From Craterostigma plantagineum (taxonomy: Eukaryota; Streptophyta; Magnoliopsida; Lamiales; Linderniaceae), in the NCBI GenBank assembly GCA_027422505.1, contig JAPQWV010000306.1, positions 558,001 to 622,000 on the forward strand: a DNA stretch of 64,000 nt, in the 5' to 3' direction. Of the stretch, positions 21,812 to 33,191 are shown piece after piece. Below the pieces are notes generated by a model that did no database searches, was not told the DNA's origin, and was given only the letters and a program-made list of their open reading frames with translations. Position 1 is the first letter of the stretch. Every line of letters begins with the position of its first letter. The position numbers were made by a program, and so were the translations under genes.

Positions 21812-24800
21812 TTACAGAAGATTCAACATGCCTAACTTTCCGACAAGGAATTGGAACCGTTTTTCATCCAAAGCCTTGGTGAAAATGTCAGCTAGTTGAT
21901 ATTCCGTTTTCACGATGTACATGTCAATCGTGCCGTTTTCTACTTGATCTTTTATAAAATGATATCTAATATCTATGTGTTTTGTGCGTGAGTGGTGAAC
22001 GGGATTGCACGTATTCGCAATGGCACTTTGGCTATTGCTATAAATGGGTATATTATTTAAATTGTACCCATAGTCGCGAAGTTGAGTCCGCATCAATAGC
22101 ATTTGCGAGCAACAGCTGGCAGCCGCGACATATTCAGCCTGATGTTGAGACGCAGTTCTGTTTCTTGGATGACCAGCAGACCAACTTTTCGCCTAGAAAT
22201 TGAGCACCACCAGATGTGCTTTTCCTGTCCATTCGGCAACCTGCATAATCAGTGTCAGTATAGCCAATTAATTTAAAATTCGTGCCCTCAGGATACCACA
22301 ATCCTAGGGTAGAGGTGCCTTTGAGGTAGCGTAAGATTCGTTTAACTGCAAGCATGTGGGATTCTTTAGGGTCGGCTTGAAAATAGGCACATAAGCAAGT
22401 GGCAAACATAATATCCGGTCAGCTTGAGGTGAGATAGAGAAGTGAGCCGATGATGCTGCGATATAGTGTCATGTCGACCGCTTTTCCTGTGGGATCGGCA
22501 TCCAACTTGCAGGTAGGTGACATGGGAGTGCTGAGAGGCTTGCTCTGATCTTGATGGAACTTCTTCAGATTATCCTTGATGTATTTAGTCTGACTTATGA
22601 AGATGCCTTCTTCGAGCTGCCTGACTTGGAGTCCCAAGAAGAATTGCATCTCTCCCATGTGACTCATTTCAAATTTGCTCTTCATTAGATCTCCAAATCT
22701 CTTGCATGGCCGTGGATTTGTTGATCCGAAGATGGTGTCGTCTACATAAATTTGGACGAACATCAAGTCTTTGTCTTGCCATCTTATGAAAAGGGTCGTA
22801 TCGATCGTCCTGCGGATGAACCCAGATTTCACGAGGAAATCGCTCAGGACATCATACCAAGCACGTGGGGCTTGTTTTAGTCCGTAGAGAGCTTTATCCA
22901 ATCGATATACGTGACCGGGGTGTTCTTGATTAACAAAACCTTCTGGCTGAGCTACGTAGACTTCCTCCTTTAACACGCCATTGAGAAAGGCGGTCTTACA
23001 TCCATTTGATAGACCTTGAAGTCTTTGTGAGCCGCATAAGCCAAGAAAAGGCGGATGGCTTCGATTCGGGCAACAAGAGCATAGGTTCCATCGTAGTCGA
23101 TGCCTTTCTGTTGATTGTATCCCTTCTCAACCAGCCTTGCTTTGTTCTGAATCACTTCCCCATCTTCATTCTTTTTATTCTTGAATACCCATTAAGTTCC
23201 GATGATGGTTTTCCCATGTGGATGGGGTACTAAAGTCCATACTTGAAGACGCTCGAATTGGTTGATCTCATCTTGCATAGCTATCACCCAGTCCGGGTCT
23301 TTAAGCGCGTCTGCTACCTTGTTGGCTCATTTTGGCTTAAGAGCAGCTGAGGAGACTATGCTGATGTCTTGTCCTTACTCTGCTCGAAAGATCACCAATA
23401 ATCTGATCAACCGGATGTGCTCCAGTCCACTTTCGCTCATGTGGCAGAGCTGAAGTAGATGCATCAGTCATTTGTGGACCGAGATTACCAAGAATTTCAG
23501 GTTGGTCATTAGGTTGAGTAAGTCTATTTCTTCATTAAGATTGGGTGATTCTGACGAGACTTTCTCATTGACTATGATGGGTTCTTCAGTGATCTGTGGT
23601 AATTCTGAGTTGGATGAGGTGGGGACTTTTGAAGAGCTTGGGATATCGGCCCCGTCGAGTGGGGGTTCCACTAAAGGTGTATCGTTGGTAGTCTCTGGCC
23701 AATATACGGGCTCAAAAACAGAGTCCAAGTCCTCCATCGCAAGTCTCAGAGCTTCTTCTGACGTTGAGCCCTTATTTGTTGCCATCTCTTGTTGGTTTGT
23801 GCCAACACACCAGTGTATACGAGTTCTAAACTATTGTATTCAGAAGCTATCTGGTTAGGCACGGGTCCTGAGCTGAGGTGTGTAGGAGTCATTTGTGCCA
23901 CTTTGTGGAAAGTGACATTATAGCTTTCTTTGATTGAGCAGTTGGACTTGATGTATACTCGGTACGCCTTTGAGGTTGACGAATACCCAACAAATGTCAC
24001 TTCGAATGCTTTACGGTTGAACTTAGCACATTGCTCTCTGTCGTTTGCCACAAAGCACTTGCACCCGATGACCTTGAAGAGGGAAACATTGGGTACTCTC
24101 TTGTTGATTATTTCGTACGGAGTCTTATCGAAGCGCTTGTGAGCTATCATCCTATTCTGAGTGAAGCAGGCGGTATTTACTGCTTCAGCCCAAAGGAATT
24201 ATGGAAGGCCGGAATGATTCAGCATCGTACGTGCGGCTTCCACTAGCGTTCTATTCTTCCTTTCAACGATACCGTTATGTTGAGACGTCTTTACGGCTGA
24301 GAATTGCTGACTAGTCCCATGTTTCCGATAGAAATCACTGAGGTACTTGTTTTTGAACTCAGTGCCATTGTCTGTTCTGATGGCTTGAATGGTTTGTTGC
24401 AGCAAATTCAGAGTAGTGTTCACAAAATTGATATCAATCCCCTGTCTCATCCTTAGTTCGGATGAACTTCGTCCACGTGTAGGGAGAGTAGTCATCAACG
24501 ATAACAAGCAAGTACTTGCGCCCACTAATACTCTGTGTTTGCCTGGGTCCACAGAGGTCCATATGTAGTAATTCTAAGGGAAGTGAAGTTGAGGCAACTA
24601 GTTTGACGTGATGAGAAGCTCGCATAGTTTTTCCTAGTTGACACGCCGAACATTGATGCTCTTTCTGTAGAATAATGGTTGGTAGACCGTGAACCAACTT
24701 TTGCGTTGATAGTCATTGAAGAGCTTTGATGTTTAGATGAGATACACGTTGATGCCATAAGTTGTTCCTCTGAATTGTAGCTGGGAGATCAGGCACACAA

Positions 24801-25170
24801 CAGTCGTAGTCCGCACGGGCATCAGATTGATCGTGTAAAGATTAGATTTTCAAAGTCCTTGGAGGATTTCTGTGTTCTGACTGTCCAATATTCCGCATCG
24901 ATCAGCATGAAAGACCACCTAGAATCCTTTGTCACAGAATTGGCCTATGCTAAACAAGTTATGGCGTAGACCTTCGATGTAGGAGACATCCTTTATTGTC
25001 AGATTTTCTAGAATGATGTCCCCATGTCCTAGAATAGAGGCTGAGTCGTTGTTCCCGAATCTGGCTTTTCCATTCGGTCGGTCTTTGTAGTTGCTCAGCA
25101 GCTCTTGTATTCCCGTCATGTGTGTGGAGCAACCAGAGTCAAGGTACCACACATGATGGATCTGCAAAAA
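21812..25170 (-). pseudogene. Family A copia pol of A2, broken
   Basis: Minus strand. Protease WYLDSGCSTHMTG is at about 25150. The integrase region has HMDLCGPRQTQ (24566), AIRTDNGTEFKN (24390) and NGIVERKNRTLVEAARTML (24270). The integrase C-terminal part is at 24150-23746 (FGCK-type motif read as [13 protein letters not shown]). RT runs from 23155 to 22419, with QMDV and [12 protein letters not shown] (22750). RNase H is at 22409-21812 (DTDYAGCRMDRKSTSGG, ADIFTKALDEKRFQF, ending GMLNLL). Frameshifts near 24919, 24700, 24430, 24160, 23460, 23195 and 22975, plus in-frame stops, inactivate it. The RNase H end is the best preserved among the copies and shows the family C-terminus. Confidence 0.92.
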
Positions 25171-25199
25171 CAAATTAAAAGAGCATTAGGTAGCCACTT

Positions 25200-28100
25200 A
25201 TAAATAGGTCCTCTCTGACTAACAGATTTTATCTTTGGTTCGGATATGGTTCCTAAACCAGTGTTAGTAGGAGCTTTAACAACCCAAGTTACTCGCGAAG
25301 GAGTTGAGTTGGGTTTGCCCTTGGTATAAGGCATAGCCTTTTTGGCTTTCGTCTTTTTAGGCTGTGATTTAGGAACCCATTTGGGTTGAACCTTGCAGGG
25401 AAGATTAATTTCAGCTCGAACAAATGCTCTAGTAGGCTTGAGCATGGAAAAGATCTTTTCATTAGATAGTCTCTTAAGGTGCTATGGTGATTCGATCTTA
25501 ACGGGATACCTTAAATGAGAACAAGCATGAATAGCGCCATATGCTTTCTTTATGGCAGGATCTTGTTTTAGAATGATTAGTTTTTATTGCCGAAGTAGAG
25601 CCTGTTTCGAAATTTGTGCTTCTAAAGGTGGCAGGCTGATGTGAACATGAAGAAGTAATTATTTGAAGAGTAGAAACAGCTCTTTTATTTCTACGAGTGT
25701 CTTTTATTTGTGCAGAAGAGGATATTTTCTCAATTGCATTCAAATCTACGGGCTCTTTCTCTTTTTATGATCTAGACACTCCAACCTTCGACTCTAAAGC
25801 TCGCTCTACGCTCCCTGTAGACGTAAGCGAAACGGGATTAGATTTAGAATATTTTAAAGTACTATTCTTATTTTTAAGATCTTTTGAAGGTGCTTTTTTT
25901 CTTCACGCTTTTCATAATGATATTTTCGGTTGAGGAAGATGCGTGAGAAATAGATTGTGGATTAAGGAACTTTGAGATTTTCCATCTCTTTTAGGAATTT
26001 TTTCTTTTCGGCTTCAAAATTCTCCCTTTCTTTTTCTAAAGAAACTCTTAACCCTTCTATTTTCCTAACCATAGGTGGCATATAGAGTGAATTTTCAGAA
26101 TGATGATTTTGAGCTTCCGTAATTTTAGAATGATCTTCAGGAATTTGAACTGATTCAAGGCTCACACCTTGGGAAGATTCGCAGTGTCATTGCTTTGATT
26201 AAGTTCGTCATGGCAAAGGGGAATTTCAGCCTTGGTTTTGGCTTTTCTCTTGGCTTCCTCTAATTCATAAGTTTCCTTTTCCCAGTGAAAGCCATGAGAG
26301 AGGTTAGTCCGAGATTCATGTATTTCACATCGTATAGTTGTTTACAGTCAACTTTCTTCAAATGACACGGATTTTCAAAATCTGAGCCATACTTATAATC
26401 ATAAAACTCTAAGTCCTTGGGCTGATTTAAAAATATAGTCTGCACCGATGTCCCTTCTTAACTATAAGATCATCTAGTTTTTTTATTTTAGCGTATCACT
26501 TCTTACGCTCTTCTCCTAATAGAGCAAAATTATTTTCAACCGTCAATTTGGCGGCTTCACAGGCATCTAGATTTTTCCTAAGTTCACAAAGCTTATTATT
26601 AGATCTATCTAATTCAGTTTCTAGGTTGGTGATCCTAATAGTCGCTTCTGTTAACCTACAATTGAGGTTAGCTTTCTCATTGAAATTTCTAACTAGGCAA
26701 TTGTAGTTATTTTCTAGCCTGTCTTCTAATCCTTTAATTTTTAGATCATGCTGCTCTATTTGAGGCTTTGTAGTCTCTCTAGAATGTAGGCTCTTAGAAA
26801 GTTCTTCTATTTTCGCACTAGAGCTCCTAAGTTCTGATTCGAGACTAGTAATTTTCTCCTGAGATTTGACTAGTTTCTTCTCTACTTCCTTTACGCTTTT
26901 CTGCTCACGTTTCATGTTAGTGTATGTTAATTGATAGGATTCTAACATGGTCAATAATGTGGAAGGGGAAACTACCTCCTTAGAAGGTTCGGATGCTTGG
27001 TCTTCTTCCGTCTGTTCTGAGGTTTCGGCGTCTGAATGCTCGTCCAGGTGAGCCATTAAGGATAAATTCTCCTCTTCTGAGCTAGACGTTTCCTTGAGCT
27101 AGTGGTCTTGTTCTGCCATTAAAGCTACTCCTGCTTCCTTTTGCTTCGTGAGTTGATTCTTGGAGTAGTAGTTAGCATCTCTCTTCTTTGGAAGAGTGCA
27201 TTCTCTGGCAAAATGACCAGGTTTCCTGCAGTTAAAACACTTGTTAGGTTCATTAGATGCTTTGACTTCGGAGGTCTCAGGGGGTAGGAGGCTTGATGAT
27301 ATTTTCTTTTCGTGTTTTTGAGCTTCTCTTCTCTGAGACTAGGGCAACTGAGTGGTCGATAAGTTTGTCCTTTTGCTTCTTCTGAATCTTGCTAACATCT
27401 TCCTCGTGTTGTGCGAGATTGTCGTACATGGCTTGGATATCCAGCTCCTCAAGGTCGTTATTTTGTCGGATTTGAGCGGATATCTTCTTCCATTCGGAGG
27501 GCAGAGAGGAAAGAAATCGGATGTTGGTTTCCATGTTCGTCTTCATGATTTTAATCTTCCTCATCTCACTTAGAAGAGTCAGATATCTTTTGTAAAGATC
27601 GTGTAAACATTCCTCGGATTCAGCTCGGAAGGAATCATAGGCCGTGAGAATTTGCCTTATTAGCCTTGATGCCAACTTCTGTTCGTTGCAACATCTTATG
27701 CAGCTCATCCCACATTCCCTTAGCTGTTGGGATGCTGTCTATCTGTCGATAGATGTCGTTTGGAATGCCTTGCATTAACGTGTTCTTGGCTATAAGATCT
27801 GCCTTTGCTCTCACTCTTTCCTATGCGGTGTACTCTCTAGCATTTTTCCTAAGTTCACAAACCTTAGTATTAGATCTATCTAATTCGGTTTCTAGGTTGG
27901 TGATCCTAGTAGTCGCTTCTATTAACCTACAATTGAGGTTAGCTTTCTCATTGGGATTTTTAACTAGGCAACTGTAGTTATTTTCTAGCATGTCTTCTAA
28001 TTCTTTAATTTTTAGATCATGCTGCTCTATTTGAGGTTTTGTAGTCTCTCTATAATGTAGGCTTTTAAAAAGTTCTTCTATATTAACACTAGAGCTCCTA

Positions 28101-29014
28101 AGTTCTGATTCGAGAGTAGTAATTTTCTCCTGAGATTTGACTAGTTTCTTCTCTACTTCCTTTACGCTTTTCTTCTCACGTTTCATCTTAGTATAAGCTA
28201 ATTGATACGATTCTAACATGGTCAATAACGTGGATGGGGAAACTACCTCCTCAGAAGGTTCGGATGCTTGGTATTCGTTCGTCTGTTATGAGGTTTCGGC
28301 ATCTGAATGCTCGTCCAGGTGAGCCATTAAGGCTAAATTCTCCTCTTCTGAGCTAGACGTGTCCTCGAGCCAGTGGTCTTGCTCTGCCATTAAAACTACT
28401 CCTGCTTCCTTTTGCTTCGTGAGTTGAAGCTTCTTGGAGTAGTAGTTAGCGTCTCTCTTCTTTGGAAGAGTGCATTCTCTGGCAAAATGACCAGGTTTCC
28501 CGCAGCTAAAGCACTTGGTCGGTTCTTTAGAAGCTTTAACTTCGGAGGTCTCAGGTGTATGCTTTCCTCGGATTTAGCTCGGAAGGAATCATAGGCCGTG
28601 AGAATGTTTGCCTTTTGTTCTTGATGTCGACTTTTGTTCGTTGCATCATCTTATGCAGCTCATCCCACATTCCTTAGCTGTTGGGATGCTGTCTATCTGT
28701 CGATAGATGTCGTTCGGGATGCCTTGCATTAAGGTGTTCTTGGCTATAAGATCATCCTTTGCTCTCACTCTTTCCTCTGCGGTGTACTCTGTAGGCTCTT
28801 TAAGTCGTCTAGAGGCAGGGATTGGAGGGTTAGCTGAGTTGTCAGCAAGCATATTTACCCAGAACTGAGATGGGCCTTCCTCAAGTGAACTGAGAAGGTC
28901 ATCTGCTTGATCTTTTAGCTTAATAAAATTTAGAAATCGGCTTCTCCACACTGTATATTCATTTCTTTTTAGGATTGGGGAACGGTTGTCATTTCCAAGT
29001 GAATCGGCATCCAT
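25200..29014 (-). pseudogene. Family A gag of A2 with internal duplication, broken
   Basis: The start is at 29014 (MDADSLGNDNRSPILKRNEY). The UBN2 start (29014-28648) is followed by a deletion that jumps to a first knuckle (CFSCGKPGHFAREC, about 28508-28467) and a first coiled coil (28225-27841). The sequence then returns to the UBN2 domain (27838-27277), a second knuckle (CFNCRKPGHFAREC, about 27240-27199) and a second coiled coil (27056-26496). The tail continues with FLNQPKDLEFYDYKYG (26430) and the basic C-terminal region (25445-25200, AFVRAEINLPCKVQPKWVP). Many stops and frameshifts interrupt it. Confidence 0.88.
26572..28797 (-). repeat. 1.27-kb direct duplication within A2 gag
   Basis: Two tandem units run from the REYTA-RVRAK codons to the CELRKN codons: about 28797-27839 and 27838-26572. 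Matching landmarks are the knuckles (about 28500 and 27235) and the TLLTMLESYQL start (28217 and 26947), each about 1,270 bp apart. The upstream unit has lost about 320 bp of UBN2 coding sequence. The fusion point joins the coiled coil (CELRKN) straight back to REYTA. Confidence 0.85.
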
Positions 29015-30050
29015 CTTTGTTTGTCGAGTTGATTAAGGATCTTCGTTGGTTGTTTTGATATTGTGGGCTGATGTTTTGTGCTTCACAGGTAGCAAATTAG
29101 CTAGTAGCGTTTGATACTAAAGCAGTCGAGAATTATTTTCGATTCAATCGTTTGATCGAAAATAATTGTGACAAAATAAAATGTATTGACTACTTCTCAT
29201 GCGAGAAATTTTTGTCAGTGAAAAATTTTACGAGAGAAAATTATGTTCGAAAGCTTTTGATCGAGAAAAATCTCTTAATCGTGAATTTATTTCGATCGCA
29301 AAGAAACAGTAGGTTTGGTAAGTTTCTCGCTCAGTCAAAATACATTCGTTGACTGAAAAGTTTCTCGAATGCAAAAGATTTTCGCTTAGTCAAACTTAGA
29401 AAGTCTGACCGAAAAAAATTTTTTCGACGGAAAGTTTTACGCCCGCAGAGGTCAAAATTGGTCTTCGTCGAAAAAGTTTTTCGCTTAGTAATAATGCTCG
29501 AGAAATTTTCCAAGTAAAGTGTTCTTGATAAAGACGACTTTAAGTCTGACTTTGTATTCTGACCAAGAAAAATTTTCGCGCCGAGTTTTCAATCGAGAAA
29601 TTAATCTGATCGAAGAACCTAGCGAGAAAAATTGAGATAATCGAAACAAATCACAGAATACAATTAACATTGATTCAAGCAAAAATGATGAAGTAGACTC
29701 TGGAATTGCAGGTAATTGCTCGTAATCCGATAAGGAATACGCATGAACACATGTTTAAAAACATTATGAAGCAAAACATGTCGAATTTGATCAGTATGTG
29801 TTCTAAACGAATTTCGTGTGAACAGTGATCAACCAAATCTGATCGATTTCAAATAGCTACGAATCTAATCGCAATCAATGTTTTAACACCAAATCAAGCA
29901 CATAAACATCAAATTCACCCCAATTAAGCACATAATTTGAGCTATTGGATTGAAATTAAATTTTGGGGCAAATAGTTCTTCGATGGAACAGTAATAGAAA
30001 TGAATATCGATCCAATTCTAACAATTTTCGATTCAAAACAGAACGAATCT
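29015..30050 (-). other. 5' leader of A2
   Basis: This is the minus-strand homologue of the A1 and A3 leaders, with many TCGATCG/TTTTCTCG-type words (29100-29640). No gene is present. Confidence 0.75.
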
Positions 30051-30062
30051 GCTCTGATACCA
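30051..30062 (-). promoter_or_regulatory. Primer binding site of A2
   Basis: The minus strand reads TGGTATCAGAGC, an exact initiator-tRNA-Met type site. The LTR that should end 2 bp away is absent. Confidence 0.9.
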
Positions 30063-30063
30063 A

Positions 30064-30199
30064 CTACTAATTTGCATAGCAAGACACGATAGGTATACTA
30101 ATTGAATACAATAAAATAGTCCAACAATTGAGCAACTACTAATTTGCATATCAAGACACGATTTCTATATTAATTGAATACAATAAAATAGTTCCAACA
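30064..30199 (-). repeat. Two truncated family B LTR starts in tandem
   Basis: On the minus strand, 30199-30136 and 30126-30064 each begin TGTTGGA(A)CTATTTTATTG and each end at the same point, GCAAATTAGTAG. They are separated by 9 bp. They match the first 63-64 bp of the family B LTR (43301, 50623, and 60121 minus). The outer copy follows the B2 PPT (30212-30200). The inner copy abuts the A2 PBS. Confidence 0.85.
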
Positions 30200-31781
30200 A
30201 TCTCCACTTTGTATTCAATTTCCACTATAGTGCGGGTTATCTTTGTCTTGCAAATGGAAAAAGTCCTCGAGTCCTCGAAATCTCCTCTTTAGAATGTCTT
30301 CAAGCTCACCTAGGTATCAGGTTTTTCTTCCAATCTTCTTTTGAAATTCTTCTCCTAAATGCCGTAAGATGCACAAAGTTCTTACCGGATTTTGGAATGT
30401 CAGCGTTATATTTCTCCCGTTGAAAGCGCACTGAACTCAAAATGCCCCCTATTTGAGTCAACCTTGTGTTGAGATCGGGGAATCCGATGTGAGGTGTGGA
30501 GAGGTCACAGTTGGCAACTTCGGTCCTTGATGCAGTGGACACGGTTGGCAACTTCAGTCCTTGTGTCGTTCTATCCTCGGTCCTTGCTTCTTCTTCCGGA
30601 AGCAAGGGGCTTGAGAAAGTCGAGGAGAGGGCTCGGGGTTTAGCCATCTTCTCCGTTTTGCCAGATTCGTCTTCTCCCAATGAAAGTTGTCTGGTTCGGC
30701 CTCGAAAAAGCGTCTCTAGTTCCAGAAGAAGGTAGGCCGTCTCTTTCTTTGATTTTTTTTATTGTACCGAGCTTCCTTTGATGTGGCGTTGTGAGAGAAC
30801 CCGGTTTCAGAGTGGTACGCGCGGCGGAATTTGGTGAGTGGGCCGACCGATTGTATACATAACCCCTTCTCCCCCTCATGGCAAATCGTGTCAACGATTT
30901 CGTCACGTTAATTTGGAGGTAGAAAAAGACATACAAAAATGTCGGTGTGGGTAATAACCAAACGGAGCCACAAAGGCAATCCATCGAAATGAGTACGAGG
31001 GCCACATAGGCATCCCGTTGACATCAACTAGGAGCAAAGCTCGTAGAAGATGGCTGAAACCGTTGTTGCTTTGATGTTGCAATTGTCGGACTTCCTTCCG
31101 ATCCTCGAAACATGTCTTTTAAAACGAATATGTCTACAGAAGTTCTAACATAATCACAAAGATTAGGTGTATTAAAAAGTGTATGTGTCCTAAAAATTTG
31201 AAAATTTTGGGAAGTGAGGACATACTAGACGCGAGTGATCAATAAAAGCGTCGTATGGGGTGAAATACCACTTATTTATGAAACACCTATCTTTTAAGAG
31301 ATAGACGAGTGGGTCAGGCTCAGTTGTGCATGTGCCGTTGGACCTAATGCAACGACTTCTACCCGGGAGCTAATTAAATTAGCACCTTTACCTATAGGGG
31401 TTGGGTCCGAAAAATTATGTGAGATAAGGGAGTTATGTTTCTTCAAAGACTTCCTAGGCATCATCGAAACAATCTTGCTTAGTGTGTTCGAAAGATGAGA
31501 AAGTGGTGGAAAATTGAATCGTCTCAAGTGCTCGAACGCGTTCCAGGGTTAGGATCAAGTCGGATTAGACTGAACCATAGGAACATAAAATTCATGCCTC
31601 CGAGATACATGAGAAGTGTTGCTCTAGTTGAATTAGGAAGCCGGAGCCGGTCGACAAAAATCCGGAGCATTTGATCTTGATTTTGATCGTCACCGTTGCC
31701 TTTGGAAGTTTTGCCAGTTTGAAAGCTCGAGATTCTTCGTGTAAGTCCATCGTCGAATGTGAGAAAATAAACTCGAGAAGC
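30136..31781 (-). mobile_element. Family B element B2, 3' half
   Basis: This is the minus-strand 3' part of B2. It matches B1 positions about 49005-50640: the GATATGCTTC junction, the LIRLDPNPG block (31560), the SSRVEVVALGPTAHAQ block (31360), the PPT (30212-30200) and the LTR start. Its upstream half is at 56323-60121, beyond copy A3. The duplicated 5-mer GAAGC (31777-31781 and 56323-56327) marks the split. Short open pieces (31005-30640, 30680-30306) encode a Ser/Thr/Arg-rich sequence of unknown function. They include LLPEEEA, which is an ORF3 motif. Confidence 0.88.
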
Positions 31782-32124
31782 GTAGAATATCATTTGTAAT
31801 TGTGCTTTGATTTAATTAGCTGTGTTCGTAAATTGGGGCTTTTATTGTATTTGTCCTTAGTTTAGGACTTATTTGTTTTTTATACCAAGTTTGTCTGCTA
31901 TAAATACATTTGTAAACATTGAGCTAATAGAGAAGATTTTAGAATTTGAGGCTTGCAATTCAATTTCTAGAGAGAGAAACAACAAATATCTTCTCTCACT
32001 ACTCGAGATTCTCTCTAAGCTCTCCAAGAAGGTTTTCGATCGAAATCTTAATTTCCAAAATTCTTATCGATTACTTTAGAAATTCATGCCTAGGATCGTA
32101 GAGTTGATTAATTAGGACCTAACA
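31782..32124 (+). repeat. 5' LTR of A3 (343 bp)
   Basis: It is homologous to the A1 LTR. It starts GTAGAATATC: the first T of TGTAG is missing, and the preceding base belongs to the TSD. It ends TTAGGACCTAACA. The TATA region is present (TATAAATACA at about 31910). Confidence 0.9.
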
Positions 32125-32126
32125 AT

Positions 32127-32137
32127 TGGTACAGAGC
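32127..32137 (+). promoter_or_regulatory. Damaged primer binding site of A3
   Basis: TGGTACAGAGC lacks one T compared with TGGTATCAGAGC. It lies 2 bp after the 5' LTR end. The 1-bp loss probably arose after insertion. Confidence 0.85.
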
Positions 32138-33191
32138 ACATTCGTTCTGTTTTGAATCGAAAATTGTTAGAATTGGATCGAAATTAATTCGAACACTGTT
32201 CCATCGAAGAACAGTTTTGGCACGAAATTTAATTTCGATCTAATAGCTACATTATGTGCTTATTTGACTTGAATTTGATGAATTTGTGCTCGTCTTTGTG
32301 ATTTAAGTTGATTGCGATTAGATCTGTAGCTGTCTGAAGTTCGTTTTAGCAGATTTGAATCCAAAAGTTACTGTTCGCGCGAAGAACAGTTTAAACATGT
32401 TCTTATTTTGCTTAAATTCGAAATATTTTGCTTCATGACATGTTTAATTCTCTGTTCGTGCATAGTCAGTAGTTGATTTCGAGAAGATAGGTGTAATTTG
32501 ACGGTATAATTCATCATTTTTTGCTCGAATCAGCGTTAATTATTCTGTGATTTTTTGCGATCATCTTAATTTTTCTCGCTAGATTCTTCGATCAGGTTAA
32601 TTTCTCGTTCGAAAAACTCTGCGCGAGAATTTTTCTCGATCAGAATACGAAGTCAGACTTAAAGTCGTCTTTACTAAGAAGGACTTTAGTAGAGAAAATA
32701 TCTCGAGCATTACTTAGCGAAAATCTTTTTCGACGAGACCATTTTGACCTTTGCGATCGCAAAACTTTTTGTCGAAAAACTTTTTCGGTCAGACTTTTGA
32801 AGTTTGACTAAGCAAAAATCATTTGCGTCCGAGAAACTTTTGCAGTCAACGAATCTATTTTGACCCAGCGAGAAACTTATTAAACAATACTGTTTCTCCG
32901 CGCTCGAAATAAATTCACGATCCAAATTTGTTTCTCGACCGAAAGATTTTGAGCAATTTTTCTCGCTCAAAAAATTTTTCGCTGACATACTTTCTCGTAC
33001 GAGAACAGTAACAGTGACAATTTTTCTCGACGAATTAGTTTTTGATCAAACTTTAAAGATCGAGCAAATTAATTCTCGAATATAATCTAGAATCAAACGC
33101 TACTAACTAATCAGCTATTTGTGAAGCACATAATATCAGTTCAAGACATCAAAAAAACAAACGAAGATCCTACATCAACTCGGAAAAAGAC
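32138..33191 (+). other. 5' leader of A3
   Basis: Untranslated leader homologous to 6779-7843. It is rich in CGATC/TTCTCG words from 32560 on. No gene is present. Confidence 0.75.

Larger units (their letters stand above)
21298..30063 (-). mobile_element. Family A copia element, copy A2 (both LTRs lost)
   Basis: On the minus strand the order is PBS (30062-30051), leader (30050-29015), gag (29014-about 25200), pol (25170-21812) and about 510 bp of post-pol spacer (21811-21298). It then breaks at a tail-to-tail junction with A1. The rest of the spacer, ORF3 and 3' LTR are missing. At the 5' end no family A LTR is present. The PBS abuts two truncated family B LTR starts. A2 is thus a decapitated and curtailed copy. 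Confidence 0.88.
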
